From positions 62,001 through 126,000 of the forward strand of contig CAWACK010000020.1 of NCBI GenBank assembly GCA_963780545.1: a DNA stretch of 64,000 nt. Reading direction: 5' to 3'. Of the stretch, positions 53,221-62,064 are shown piece after piece; position 1 is the first letter of the stretch; each line of letters starts with the position of its first letter. The notes beneath the pieces are model-generated. The model searched no databases. It was not told where the DNA came from and worked only from the letters and a program-made list of their open reading frames with translations. The translations under genes were made by a program, and so were the position numbers. This stretch comes from UBA8941 sp963780545 (lineage in GTDB: Archaea > Thermoproteota > Bathyarchaeia > TCS64).

Positions 53221-53439
53221 TTAATCTCCTACATGCTTGCGTATCTCCATCCCAATTTCCTTTTTAATTTCATTTAAATCGAAATATATCATTGATTCTC
53301 CGCATTGAGGACATTTGCAATAGTAAAATCTATCTCCGTCAACTTGTATTGAAACTATTTTAACTTTAGTTCTGTAAAAATCGCCGTAAAATCTTTTGAA
53401 TGATATTGGATAGTAAAATACTCTTGAAGTGACTCTCAA
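53221..53439 (-). CDS. Small protein with a Cys-rich ribbon
   Basis: A 72-residue protein with YCKCPQCG (Cys at about 41, 43 and 46), a partial zinc-ribbon motif lacking an obvious fourth ligand, then a helix. Basic N-terminal half with many aromatic residues. Unknown. First of three minus-strand small genes; it lies downstream of the 53459 gene by 19 bp. Confidence 0.45.
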   Translation of the reverse strand: MRVTSRVFYYPISFKRFYGDFYRTKVKIVSIQVDGDRFYYCKCPQCGESMIYFDLNEIKKEIGMEIRKHVGD

Positions 53440-53458
53440 AAAGAATCCTCCACATACT

Positions 53459-53668
53459 TTACCTTCTTAACCGTTTAAAATATCGAGTTTTTGTTTCTCC
53501 CTGAACCATTGTACGCATATAAGAAATCTTGTAAACGAATGTCCTGCCACGAAAATAGTAATTAAAATCGGGTTTTCGCGGTTTCTTTCCCCACGTTTTC
53601 ATTACCCACGCCGGAACATCCTCATAACTCATTTCCTGCCAAACTCGTTTTTTAAGCCAGTCAAACAT
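53459..53668 (-). CDS. Small basic protein, unknown
   Basis: A 69-residue protein, MFDWLKKRVWQEMSYEDVPA, followed by WVMKTWGKKP and an aromatic/basic second half ending in RLRR. Predicted soluble and positively charged. I do not recognise it. Codon use is that of the AT-rich island, and it may share a transcript with its neighbours. Confidence 0.45.
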   Translation of the reverse strand: MFDWLKKRVWQEMSYEDVPAWVMKTWGKKPRKPDFNYYFRGRTFVYKISYMRTMVQGETKTRYFKRLRR

Positions 53669-53701
53669 TTTTAATAATCAACTCCGTTTAGCTAAATATA
53701 A

Positions 53702-53953
53702 TTAAGTATCACCTTGTCCAAGTATTCCAAGAACCACTTTTTGAGTTCCTTCATTATTCAATAACCACCACAGAAGAATCGCAACGGTTAAAACAGAACC
53801 TAGAGTTGCAATCAAAACTGTGAGTATATCTTTCTGTGAACTCCAAATTTGAACCATATAGGCTTGTGAGATTGTTATTAACCATAAAACCCCTGCTAAA
53901 ACCAGAGCTTCCTTAATTGAGACAACCTTTCGTTTTTTAGCTGGAGATGACAT
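53702..53953 (-). CDS. Small two-helix membrane protein
   Basis: An 83-residue protein with a basic N-terminus (SSPAKKRKVV) and two hydrophobic helices at about 16-34 and 43-66. Probably an integral membrane protein with the N-terminus inside. Similar small proteins are common on archaeal plasmids and viruses, but no family is recognised. Confidence 0.5.
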   Translation of the reverse strand: MSSPAKKRKVVSIKEALVLAGVLWLITISQAYMVQIWSSQKDILTVLIATLGSVLTVAILLWWLLNNEGTQKVVLGILGQGDT

Positions 53954-54072
53954 TCACTTATTTTATAATCATTCAGAATATTTACCTTTTTCTAAAAAAC
54001 CACTCTTGAAATAAACCTCAACTTATCCGCACCCAAAAAACTTATTACTTTTAAATTATTATTAAAAATTTA

Positions 54073-54682
54073 ATGGATGAACTCGTAAAAGTTGTTTTTG
54101 AGCCAGTTGATTTCAAGGTGCAAGTAGAATCCTTCTTTATTAGACTATATAAAAAGTAAACTCATTGAAGCAAAAATCATCCTAAAAAAAGATGCGATTT
54201 GGAAGATGCCAATGGGAACCCCCCAAGCTCAATGTAGAGTAATTAAAATACAACCACAGGAAGGTGTCGTAACTAAAAACACTATTGTAAATATGTTACC
54301 TAATCCTCTAGAATTTACTCAAGTTAGATTAATTCAAGCAAAACAAGACGATATTGTTGAAACATATAAAGATGAAAAATTTATTTATAAAGAAATAATT
54401 TGTAAAAATGAAAATGGAGAAGAAATACCAGATTCAGTAATTATATGGCTATCAAAAAAGGTAGGTTCAAATGATCTAAAATTTGAAAATAAAGAAGTTA
54501 GGGGGAGAGCAAAAGTAAATTTCATAATAATGAAATCTGGAGATATTACATATAGTTTTGAAAATGAAGAAACATTAATTTGTTCAAAAACATCCTATTT
54601 GACTGAACCAAAAATTATTTTATGTTATTTGAATAATATCAATACTTCCAACAGAAAATTTTTATCAGAAATTCTCAAATAA
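54073..54682 (+). CDS. Unknown protein of the AT-rich island (frameshifted)
   Basis: From ATG 54073 the frame reads MDELVKVVFEPVDFKVQVE before a stop at 54157-54159. The frame that opens at 54128 continues SLLDYIKSKLIEAKIILKK and then runs to 54682. One extra base near 54125-54130 explains the break; repair gives 202 residues. It is rich in Ile, Lys and Glu, with no recognised domain. The upstream part would be missed if only the second frame (from 54206) is read. Confidence 0.5.
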
Positions 54683-54825
54683 CTCATAACTTAACCTTAT
54701 CGTTTTGTCTCATTTTATTTGTGTGATATACGTGATATGTGATACGGTGATGGAGAGAGTGTATGAGAGAATAGAGGAGCAGGAGAGAGAAGAGACAAAA
54801 ATTAATGAAAATTCGTCAAAAAAGA

Positions 54826-54852
54826 GGGGTTTGGGGCCATAGTCTTATCCCC
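54826..54852 (+). repeat. Dispersed 27-nt repeat, copy 3
   Basis: GGGGTTTGGGGCCATAGTCT then TATCCCC. As at 51.4 kb it follows a purine-rich tract and a TGAAAATT sequence. It lies between the converging ends of the unknown gene and the SLC13-type carrier, at the right edge of the AT-rich island. Confidence 0.7.
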
Positions 54853-54871
54853 TAAACCCAATTTGCGTATG

Positions 54872-56281
54872 CTAGATGAGTCCGATCAGCTGCCAATATG
54901 GGATTCCCACGAGGAGCACAATTGCAACCGAGACTAGACTCAGAACCACGCCGTAGGCTACTATCTGCTTCATGTTGAACCAACCCTCCGCGTGGAAGAT
55001 TATGTTAGGAATCGTGTTCACAGGCAGAATTACAGCAACTGGGGCGAGTACTGCGACTGGAAGAGCCGTCAGAGCTGGATTTATCCCGCTTAACCTAGTC
55101 AACCCTATCACAACGGGCACTGTAACTGTGGCGTAAACCGTGGTGCTCGTAAATATGACGTGAAGCACCATCGCCACTAGTACGACGACGCCTACGAATA
55201 GGACCGGTGTGAGGCTATTCAATCCGAGGGTGTTGAACAAGCCTTGGGCTACTGGGTCAAGAGCCCTATACCTCCCGACTGCCCTGGCCAGGAACAAACT
55301 AGCGGCGAATAACGCGATACTGCCCCAAGGAATGCTTCCACTAAACTTGCCAACCTCCATAACACCGGACTGTGGAAGGAAGAGTAATAGACTCAACGCT
55401 AGACTGATGAGCCCTGCGTTGAAGGGATTGTACCGCTGCGTTATCCATAAAAGTAGAGAGACTATGAAGATGACCGCCACTACCTTCTCCCTCCTCGATA
55501 GGGGACCAAGCTGATCCCTGATGCCATATATTTTATCATAAGTCTCCTGAGTCGACTCGACCTCCGGCTTGAACATCAAAATTACAATGAGGTAACTTGC
55601 AGCGAGAAGCAGAATAGTCACGGGGAAGGCCATTCTGAACCACTCGCCCCAGTCTAAATGTAGGCCAATCATCGAGTAGAGGTAATCCGCTGAGATGGGG
55701 TTAGGCACGGTAGCCGTCAGGAACATAGTGCTGCAGATGTTGTTGGCCGCCATCGCCATCAACATGACAGCCGCCCCAAACTTGCTCCTCCCCTTCTCGA
55801 CTCCGAAGGCTTCTACGAGGCCCACGCAGATGGGTAGTAAAATGAAGGCCTTGGCTGTGGTGCTGGGGCTCAGAGGTGCTATGGCTAGGCTCGCCACCGC
55901 TACGGCAAGAATTATGTTCCTCGGCTTACATCCCATGGAGGTTGCAATTGAAAGGGCTATCCTCTTCCCGAGGCCACTAACCTCCATCCCCTTCGCGAGG
56001 ACGAAGCCGCTCAAAATGATCCATAGCCCGCTTCCGCCGTATGTACTGAAGAGGTCGCTGATGAACTCCCGAATGTTCAAGCTGGCCTCGAAGACAGCTA
56101 TGAGGGCGATGATGAGCAGGCTCGACTCCAAGTGATGTTTTGGGTATAGGCTCCATAGCACCAGGGCGAGGAAAACGACGCCTAATATGCGCCCTTCTAT
56201 TGGACTCGTCGCGACTAGGAAGATAAAGATGAGGACCGTTAAGGTTGTTACCGAGTACCTTAGCGTATCGCTAATCTTCAC
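54872..56281 (-). CDS. SLC13/DASS-family anion transporter
   Basis: A 469-residue polytopic carrier with about 11-12 transmembrane helices. The two inverted halves show the substrate/sodium loops: the first around APLSPSTTAKAFILLPI, with ANNICSTMFLTATVPNPI, and the second around FTSTTVYATVTVPVVIGL and AVILPVNTIPN (the SNT-like motifs of DASS carriers are modified). Likely substrates are dicarboxylates, citrate, sulfate or related oxyanions. If it imported tungstate or a carboxylate it would fit the AOR locus beside it, but that is speculation. Confidence 0.85.
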   Translation of the reverse strand: MKISDTLRYSVTTLTVLIFIFLVATSPIEGRILGVVFLALVLWSLYPKHHLESSLLIIALIAVFEASLNIREFISDLFSTYGGSGLWIILSGFVLAKGMEVSGLGKRIALSIATSMGCKPRNIILAVAVASLAIAPLSPSTTAKAFILLPICVGLVEAFGVEKGRSKFGAAVMLMAMAANNICSTMFLTATVPNPISADYLYSMIGLHLDWGEWFRMAFPVTILLLAASYLIVILMFKPEVESTQETYDKIYGIRDQLGPLSRREKVVAVIFIVSLLLWITQRYNPFNAGLISLALSLLLFLPQSGVMEVGKFSGSIPWGSIALFAASLFLARAVGRYRALDPVAQGLFNTLGLNSLTPVLFVGVVVLVAMVLHVIFTSTTVYATVTVPVVIGLTRLSGINPALTALPVAVLAPVAVILPVNTIPNIIFHAEGWFNMKQIVAYGVVLSLVSVAIVLLVGIPYWQLIGLI

Positions 56282-56479
56282 AATTAGATAAAGTTCCCTG
56301 GAGGTATAATGGTTACTAAGGTTTTAATTTAAAAACATTAACCGGAGAGACTAATATGCTCGTGTAACAAATTACGAAGCATAAACACTTCAAACTACAA
56401 TAATACTTGGGGAAAAAGTCTTATTTTTTTGACATTTTTCCTACATTAGCCAATTTTTCACCCATTATTTCCCATAAAA

Positions 56480-56536
56480 CGATATGTTTTTTCAGGTATT
56501 TCGATTTTAAGGCTAATTTTTAGAGAAGTTTTATGT
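56480..56536 (+). promoter_or_regulatory. Promoter region of the first AOR unit
   Basis: CGATATGT...AGGTATTTCGA then GGC at 56480-56513, followed by a TATA candidate AGTTTTATGT at 56527-56536. The same block occurs before the second unit, with CGATATGT exactly 96 bases before the ATG in both. The leader CATTCTGGTGATAGGATGG is also shared. Confidence 0.6.
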
Positions 56537-56575
56537 GCCACTCTGTAGAATGGTACCTAACATTCTGGTGATAGG

Positions 56576-57097
56576 ATGGCGAAAAACATCTGGATTGCCC
56601 GCGACTACGCCGCTTGCAGCGGGTGCAAACGGTGCGAGATCGCGTGCAGCATGAAACATGAAGGCTGGATCTGGCCCGAGGCTTCGCGGATCAGGATATT
56701 CATGCCGTTCCCCGGCCTCGAGGTACCACACCTCTGCGCGCAGTGCATGGACTACCCCTGCATCCCTTCCTGCCCAGTCCAGGCCCTCTCAAAGGACCCT
56801 GACACGGGTGCCGTGCTCGTGGATAGGGAGAAGTGCATCAGCTGCAGCGCCTGCATCAGGGCCTGCCCTGGTAACGTCCCGATACTCCACCCAGGAGATA
56901 ACAAGGCCACCATCTGTAACCTCTGTAACGGTGACCCGGAGTGCGTAAAGGTCTGCCAAGAGGCGGGCTATAACGCCCTGATGCTCGTTGACGAGGCACC
57001 GAGCGTTAACAGGAAGACCTTCAGCCGTCCCGCCATCGAGGTGGCGAAGGAGCTTGCGGTCTACTTCTTCGGTGAGAAGGGTGAGGAGGTAATCTAA
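56576..57097 (+). CDS. Polyferredoxin electron-transfer subunit of AOR, copy 1
   Basis: A 173-residue protein with 16 cysteines arranged for four [4Fe-4S] clusters: CSGCKRCEIAC, CAQCMDYPCIPSC, CISCSACIRAC and CNLCNGDPECVKVC. This is the DmsB/HycB-like electron-transfer fold that partners tungsten aldehyde oxidoreductases. No signal peptide, so cytoplasmic. The AOR gene starts two bases after its stop. A close copy lies at 59647. Confidence 0.93.
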   Translation: MAKNIWIARDYAACSGCKRCEIACSMKHEGWIWPEASRIRIFMPFPGLEVPHLCAQCMDYPCIPSCPVQALSKDPDTGAVLVDREKCISCSACIRACPGNVPILHPGDNKATICNLCNGDPECVKVCQEAGYNALMLVDEAPSVNRKTFSRPAIEVAKELAVYFFGEKGEEVI

Positions 57098-57098
57098 G

Positions 57099-58958
57099 AT
57101 GCCTGGTGGATACGCTGGCAAGTTCCTCGACGTTGACCTCACTAAAGAGAAGATCAAGGAGATCACTTTCGAGGACAAGGTCCTACAACAGTACTTCGGT
57201 GGTCGAGGACTAGCCGCAAAGATCCTCTGGGACCGTGTCGGGAAGAAGTGGGAGACCCTGGACCCGTACGCCCCCGAGAGCCCCCTCCTAGTCCTCACCG
57301 GCCCGATGACGGGCATCTACCCGGGTGGAAGGATATGCGTATCAGGTAAGAGCCCAGCCAGCATGGGCACCGTCGGCTCGACGGCCTCCACCGAGTTCGC
57401 CCACGAGCTGAGGTGCGCTGGCTACGACGGCGTCATATTCACTGGGAAGTCGGAGAAGCCAGTCTACCTCCTCATCACGGATGGCAAGGCCGAGATAAGG
57501 GATGCCAGCCACATCTGGGGGACCCTCGGAGAAGAGACAATTAAGATCCTCAATAAGGAGGTCAGCGAAGAGCTGACAAAGAGGAAGCCAAACGTCGGCA
57601 CATGGCGCGAGCCTGGCATGATTTACATCGGCCCAGCCGGCGAGAATATGGTTCGGAATGCTGGGGTAATGAGCAAGATCTGTCATGCCTGTGGTTACGG
57701 TGGCTACGGTGCTCTTATGGGGAGCAAGAAGCTCAAAGCGGTTGTGGCGAAGGGACGGGGTAAGATGCCAGCCCCAGACGCCCCTGAGGCAGCTAAGCTC
57801 CTCTGGAAGAAGGCTCACCAGATCCTCATTTCTAAAACGGAGATGCGCCGCTACGGCACAGGTTACCTCGGATACTCTGTAGGCGCCGACTTTAGTAGTG
57901 AGCCAATCCGAAACTGGCAAACTGAGTGGCACGACGCCAAGAGCTACGCCGGTCCACGCTTCGAGCAGTACTGGGTCAAGAAGAAATGGGCTGACTTCAA
58001 CTGCACAACCAACTGCATGAAAGTCAGCTGTATTAAGAACGGGAAGTGGAAGGGTGACATTACGGACCTCCCTGACTACGAGCTCCAAGCCTACTGTGGA
58101 ACCAACCTCGGATTATTCGAGCCAGTTGACAACATTCACATGAGTGCCCTAATAGACAACCTCGGCCACTCGGGGATCAACGGCCCAAACACGATGGGCC
58201 TCGCTGCTGAGCTCTACCAGAGAAAAATATTGACGAAGAAGGACATAGGCTTTGAGCTTAATTGGGGAGACGCAGACGCCTTCACGAAGCTTGCGTGGAT
58301 GATCGCGAAGCGCGAAGGAATTGGCGACGTATTAGCGGAGGGATCCTACCGCGCGGCGAAAAAGATCGCTGAGATGAAGGGACTGAAACCCGAGGATCTG
58401 CTGAAGTACGTCGTACATGTAAAGGGCATCGAGATCGGCGCCCACGGGACGCGCAGCGACCAAGACTATGTCCACGACGCAAGCTACGCAGGTAGCGTTC
58501 AGGGCGGAGACCACACCTCAGACATCGGCGACGGCTACACGGACATGAGTGGCGCCATCTTCGCCGACTCTGGAGTCTTCTGCGACTTCTGTCGAACCAA
58601 CCGCGAACTCGAATTCGACTTCGCTAAGGCTGTAACAGGCTTCCCGATCACCGTCGAGAACTGGAGGAAGGAGACTGGTCCAAGGATCGTCACACTTCAA
58701 AAAGCGCTCCTCCTACTGGGAGGCCCAGATATGAAGTGGGAACCCATAAAGGACGACGACAACCCACCGAGGTTCTACGAGCCCTTGCCCGAAGGACCCT
58801 ACAAAGGGAAGACCACGGACAAAAAGCTCGTCGACCAGAAGCTCCAAGCCTACTTCGAGACGCTTGGATGGGACACACGCGGCATTCCCACGAAGGAGAC
58901 GCTTAAAAGACTCGAACTAGCCGACGTGGAGCCCTTAATGAAGAAACTTAGGGAATAA
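57099..58958 (+). CDS. Aldehyde:ferredoxin oxidoreductase family protein, copy 1
   Basis: A 619-residue AOR-family enzyme with a tungstopterin (or molybdopterin) centre, expected to oxidise aldehydes or related substrates. The N-terminal domain YAGKFLDVDL, GGRGLAAKIL and LTGPMTG are typical, and CHACGYGGYGALMGSKKLKA matches the family's GRGG-x-GxxMGSKNLKA loop but with Cys residues. The cluster cysteines read CTTNCMKVSC, spaced C-x3-C-x4-C, unlike the C-x2-C-x3-C of Pyrococcus AOR; a later Cys in VFCDFC supplies the fourth ligand. Coupled to the Fe-S subunit upstream. Confidence 0.92.
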   Translation: MPGGYAGKFLDVDLTKEKIKEITFEDKVLQQYFGGRGLAAKILWDRVGKKWETLDPYAPESPLLVLTGPMTGIYPGGRICVSGKSPASMGTVGSTASTEFAHELRCAGYDGVIFTGKSEKPVYLLITDGKAEIRDASHIWGTLGEETIKILNKEVSEELTKRKPNVGTWREPGMIYIGPAGENMVRNAGVMSKICHACGYGGYGALMGSKKLKAVVAKGRGKMPAPDAPEAAKLLWKKAHQILISKTEMRRYGTGYLGYSVGADFSSEPIRNWQTEWHDAKSYAGPRFEQYWVKKKWADFNCTTNCMKVSCIKNGKWKGDITDLPDYELQAYCGTNLGLFEPVDNIHMSALIDNLGHSGINGPNTMGLAAELYQRKILTKKDIGFELNWGDADAFTKLAWMIAKREGIGDVLAEGSYRAAKKIAEMKGLKPEDLLKYVVHVKGIEIGAHGTRSDQDYVHDASYAGSVQGGDHTSDIGDGYTDMSGAIFADSGVFCDFCRTNRELEFDFAKAVTGFPITVENWRKETGPRIVTLQKALLLLGGPDMKWEPIKDDDNPPRFYEPLPEGPYKGKTTDKKLVDQKLQAYFETLGWDTRGIPTKETLKRLELADVEPLMKKLRE

Positions 58959-59011
58959 CCTCTACATCCTATCTCCAAAACCTCAATTTCCACAACACAA
59001 CATTTTGATAC

Positions 59012-59455
59012 GTGTCATCTAAGACCCCGATGCTCAGACACTTTCTCGCCTCTATAGCGTACCATGCCACGAAAGCCATTAGAGATGCACCGTCGAACTA
59101 CCCCGATTTATCGGTGGGGAAAGGGATTCGCACACAGCGGGAGATCCTTTCCCACATCTCCGGAGTCTTGACCTATGCTCATAGCTTCTATGTACACTAC
59201 GACAACACGTGGCTTACATTAGAGCCCTGGGATGTTGAGGTAGATCGATTTTATAATACACTCTTAAAACTTGACCGTTCAATGAGTGAAGGGTTACCAA
59301 AGGGAATAACCGAAGAGCAGCTACTCCAAGGCCCATTATCAGACTCTATGGCACATATAGGTCAGCTGCTAATCCTCCGGAGGTTAGCAGGATCGCCAAT
59401 ACCCTCCGAGAACTTCATCTACGCAAACATACAGATAGGTCAGCGTGGGACCTGA
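59012..59455 (+). CDS. DinB-like four-helix protein
   Basis: A 147-residue helical protein of the DinB/YfiT type. Metal-ligand histidine candidates are in FLASIAYHATKAIRD, ILSHISGVLTYAH and DSMAHIGQLLILRRLAGSPI. These proteins form dimeric helical bundles that act as metal-dependent thiol transferases or remain uncharacterised. It starts with GTG (ATG at 59030 possible) and lies between the two AOR units, 53 bp after the first, so could be part of that operon. Confidence 0.7.
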   Translation: MSSKTPMLRHFLASIAYHATKAIRDAPSNYPDLSVGKGIRTQREILSHISGVLTYAHSFYVHYDNTWLTLEPWDVEVDRFYNTLLKLDRSMSEGLPKGITEEQLLQGPLSDSMAHIGQLLILRRLAGSPIPSENFIYANIQIGQRGT

Positions 59456-59550
59456 TCAGCCACCCCCCATCGCGCCAGACAAGTAGAGAATAATCCTCAT
59501 TTTAGCCCTTTTTTATCCGAATCGTCTGTTTTCAGGGCTTACTCCCAATT

Positions 59551-59608
59551 CGATATGTATTAAGGTATATTTCGACTTAGGAGGCAGTTTTCCCGAAGCT
59601 TTTTATCC
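59551..59608 (+). promoter_or_regulatory. Promoter region of the second AOR unit
   Basis: CGATATGTATTAAGGTATAT then TTCGACTTAGGAGGC at 59551-59585, with a TATA candidate CTTTTTATCC at 59599-59608. It matches the first unit's promoter in sequence and in distance to the ATG. The conserved CGATATGT/TTCGA block may be a regulator site. Confidence 0.6.
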
Positions 59609-59646
59609 AGAGAACTGAATGAAATCAGAGTTATTCTGGTGATACG

Positions 59647-60168
59647 ATGGCGAAAGACATCTGGATTGCCCGCGACTACGCCGCTTGCAGCGGGTGTAAG
59701 CGATGCGAGATCGCTTGCAGTATAAAGCATGAAGGCTGGATGTGGCCTGAAGCCTCACGCGTTCGCGTTTTCATGCCATTCCCCGGCCTCGAGGTACCGC
59801 ACCTCTGCGCACAATGCAAGGACTACCCCTGCGTTGGAAGCTGTCCGACCCAAGCGCTGAGCACAGACGCCAATACTGGTGCCGTGCTCGTGGATAGGGA
59901 GAAGTGTATCAGCTGCAGCGCCTGCATAAGGGCCTGCCCAGGCAACGTCCCGATACTTCACCCAGGCGACAACAAGGCCACTATCTGTAACCTCTGTAAC
60001 GGCGACCCCGAGTGCGTAAAGGTCTGCACTGAGGCTGGTTACAATGCCTTAACATTAGTTTCAGAGGGCCCAAGCGTCCATCGGAAGCTCTTCAGCAGAC
60101 CCCCCATAGAGGTGGCGAAGGACCTCGCCGTCCTCTTCTTCGGCGAGAAAGGCGAGGAGGTCATCTAA
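59647..60168 (+). CDS. Polyferredoxin electron-transfer subunit of AOR, copy 2
   Basis: A 173-residue near-twin of the protein at 56576 with the same 16 cysteines in four cluster motifs (the second is CAQCKDYPCVGSC). The first 30 codons are almost identical at DNA level, and so is the leader. The AOR copy 2 gene starts with GTG two bases after the stop. It should pass electrons between AOR and a ferredoxin or another acceptor. Confidence 0.93.
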   Translation: MAKDIWIARDYAACSGCKRCEIACSIKHEGWMWPEASRVRVFMPFPGLEVPHLCAQCKDYPCVGSCPTQALSTDANTGAVLVDREKCISCSACIRACPGNVPILHPGDNKATICNLCNGDPECVKVCTEAGYNALTLVSEGPSVHRKLFSRPPIEVAKDLAVLFFGEKGEEVI

Positions 60169-60169
60169 G

Positions 60170-62047
60170 GTGCCCGGTGGCTACACGGGCAAGTTCCTCG
60201 ACGTCGACCTATCGAAGAGGAAGCTAAAGAATACAACATTCAATGAGGAAACTCTACAAGCCTATTTCGGGGGAAGGGGCCTCGCAGCTAAGATCCTGTG
60301 GGACAGGTTAGGTAAGAAGTGGGGTGACATAGATGCCTTGAACCCAGAGAACCTGTTTCTCGCCCTCACCGGCCCGATGACGGCAATCTACCCGGGCGCC
60401 AGAATCATGTGCTCCGGAAAAAGCCCCGCCAGCAACGGGGTCGTAGGATCAACTGCAAGCACCGAGTTCGCCTCAGAGATCAAGATGGCCGGCTACGATG
60501 GCGTAATAGTCTCGGGGAAAGCCGATGAACCCGTCTACATCCAAATCACAGATGAAGGTGGAGAGATAAAACCGGCAAAGCATCTCTGGGGAACCATAGG
60601 CGAAGAAACGATCAAGCTACTCAACAGAGAAGTCACCGCTGAACTCACAAAAAAGAAACCGCAAATCGGCCTTTGGAAGGAGCCAGGAATCATCTACATC
60701 GGCCCCACAGGCGAGAACCTTGTAAGAAACGCCGCTGTGATGACAAAGCTATGCCACGCATGCGGCTATGGCGGATACGGCTCACTAATGGGAAGCAAGA
60801 ACCTCAAGGCCATCGTCGCCAAAGGAAGAGGAAAGATCCCCGAGGTTAGCGCCCCCGAGTCTGTTAAACTGCTGCTGAAGCGAACCCATGAACATCTCTG
60901 GGGACAGACCAGGATGCGCCGTTGGGGTACCGGATACGCAGGCTATGCAACAGGCTCTGACACCAGCAGTGAACCAGTCCGCAACTGGCAAGAAGAGTGG
61001 CACGACGAGAAGAGTATGGGAGGCCCGAAATTCGAGAACAGATTCTGGGTCAAGAAAAAGTGGGCAGATTACGGCTGTACAACAAACTGCATGAAGGTCT
61101 CCTGCATCAAAACCGGCCGCTGGAAAGGCGACATCACAGACATGCCCGACTACGAACTAGAAGCCTACTGCGGGACAAACCTCGGTATCTTCGACGCCGC
61201 TGACAACATCCACATGAGCGCCTTAATTGATAACCTCGGCCACAGCGGCATAAACGGACCCAACACGATGGGCTTCGCAGCTGAGCTATATCAACGAGGA
61301 ATTCTCACCGAGAAGGACTTCGGCTTCAAACCCATATGGGGCGACGCGGAGGCGATGACAAAGCTCGCTTGGCTGATCGCGAAACGCGAAAAGATCGGCG
61401 ACGTCCTAGCAGAGGGCACCTATAGGGCTGCGATAAAGATCGCGCAGATGAAGCAGATGAAACCCGAGGAACTACTAAAATTCGTAGTACATGTCAAAGG
61501 CATCGAGATCGGAGCCCATGGAACTAGGAGTGACGCAGACTACACCCATGACATCGCCTACGCCGCCAGCGTACAAGGCGGTGATCACACATCCACGACG
61601 GTCGACGGCTTCACGGACATGAGTGGCGCTGTCTTCACGGACTCTGCTGTCTTCTGCAACTTCTGCTACTTTGGGGTACCGCAGGAGCTGGTCTTCGACT
61701 TCGCCAAAGCGGTTACCGGGTTCCCGATCACATTGGATAACTGGAGGAGGGTGACTGGCCCCAGGATCGTTACTCTGCAGAAGGTGTTGCTTCTACTCGG
61801 CGGCCCTGATGTAACTTGGGAACCCATCAAGGACGACGACAATCCACCACGATTCTATGAGCCTCTTCCAAATGGTCCGTTTAAGGGCAAGATAACTGAT
61901 AGGCAAAAGGTCGACGAAAAACTCCAACAATACTTCGAGACCCTTGGCTGGGACAAGAAGGGTATCCCGACGAAGGAGACTTTGAAGAAGCTTGGGTTGA
62001 GCGACTGCGAGTCGTCTATGAAGAAGCTCAGGGAAACCGAAGTTTAA
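60170..62047 (+). CDS. Aldehyde:ferredoxin oxidoreductase family protein, copy 2
   Basis: A 625-residue paralogue of the other two AORs, with the same PGGYTGKFLDVDL opening, CHACGYGGYGSLMGSKNLKA loop and CTTNCMKVSC cluster motif. Around the fourth cluster Cys it has VFCNFCYFGVPQELVF, where the other copies have VFCDFCRTNR, so the active-site surroundings differ and substrate may too. GTG start, coupled to its Fe-S subunit. Followed by copy 3 after 17 bp. Confidence 0.92.
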   Translation: MPGGYTGKFLDVDLSKRKLKNTTFNEETLQAYFGGRGLAAKILWDRLGKKWGDIDALNPENLFLALTGPMTAIYPGARIMCSGKSPASNGVVGSTASTEFASEIKMAGYDGVIVSGKADEPVYIQITDEGGEIKPAKHLWGTIGEETIKLLNREVTAELTKKKPQIGLWKEPGIIYIGPTGENLVRNAAVMTKLCHACGYGGYGSLMGSKNLKAIVAKGRGKIPEVSAPESVKLLLKRTHEHLWGQTRMRRWGTGYAGYATGSDTSSEPVRNWQEEWHDEKSMGGPKFENRFWVKKKWADYGCTTNCMKVSCIKTGRWKGDITDMPDYELEAYCGTNLGIFDAADNIHMSALIDNLGHSGINGPNTMGFAAELYQRGILTEKDFGFKPIWGDAEAMTKLAWLIAKREKIGDVLAEGTYRAAIKIAQMKQMKPEELLKFVVHVKGIEIGAHGTRSDADYTHDIAYAASVQGGDHTSTTVDGFTDMSGAVFTDSAVFCNFCYFGVPQELVFDFAKAVTGFPITLDNWRRVTGPRIVTLQKVLLLLGGPDVTWEPIKDDDNPPRFYEPLPNGPFKGKITDRQKVDEKLQQYFETLGWDKKGIPTKETLKKLGLSDCESSMKKLRETEV

Positions 62048-62064
62048 GGTAAGTGAGCTAAAAA

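Noticed and set aside
48885..54682. Classical casposon
   Set aside because: No family B polymerase, HNH nuclease or clear terminal inverted repeats with target duplication were seen.
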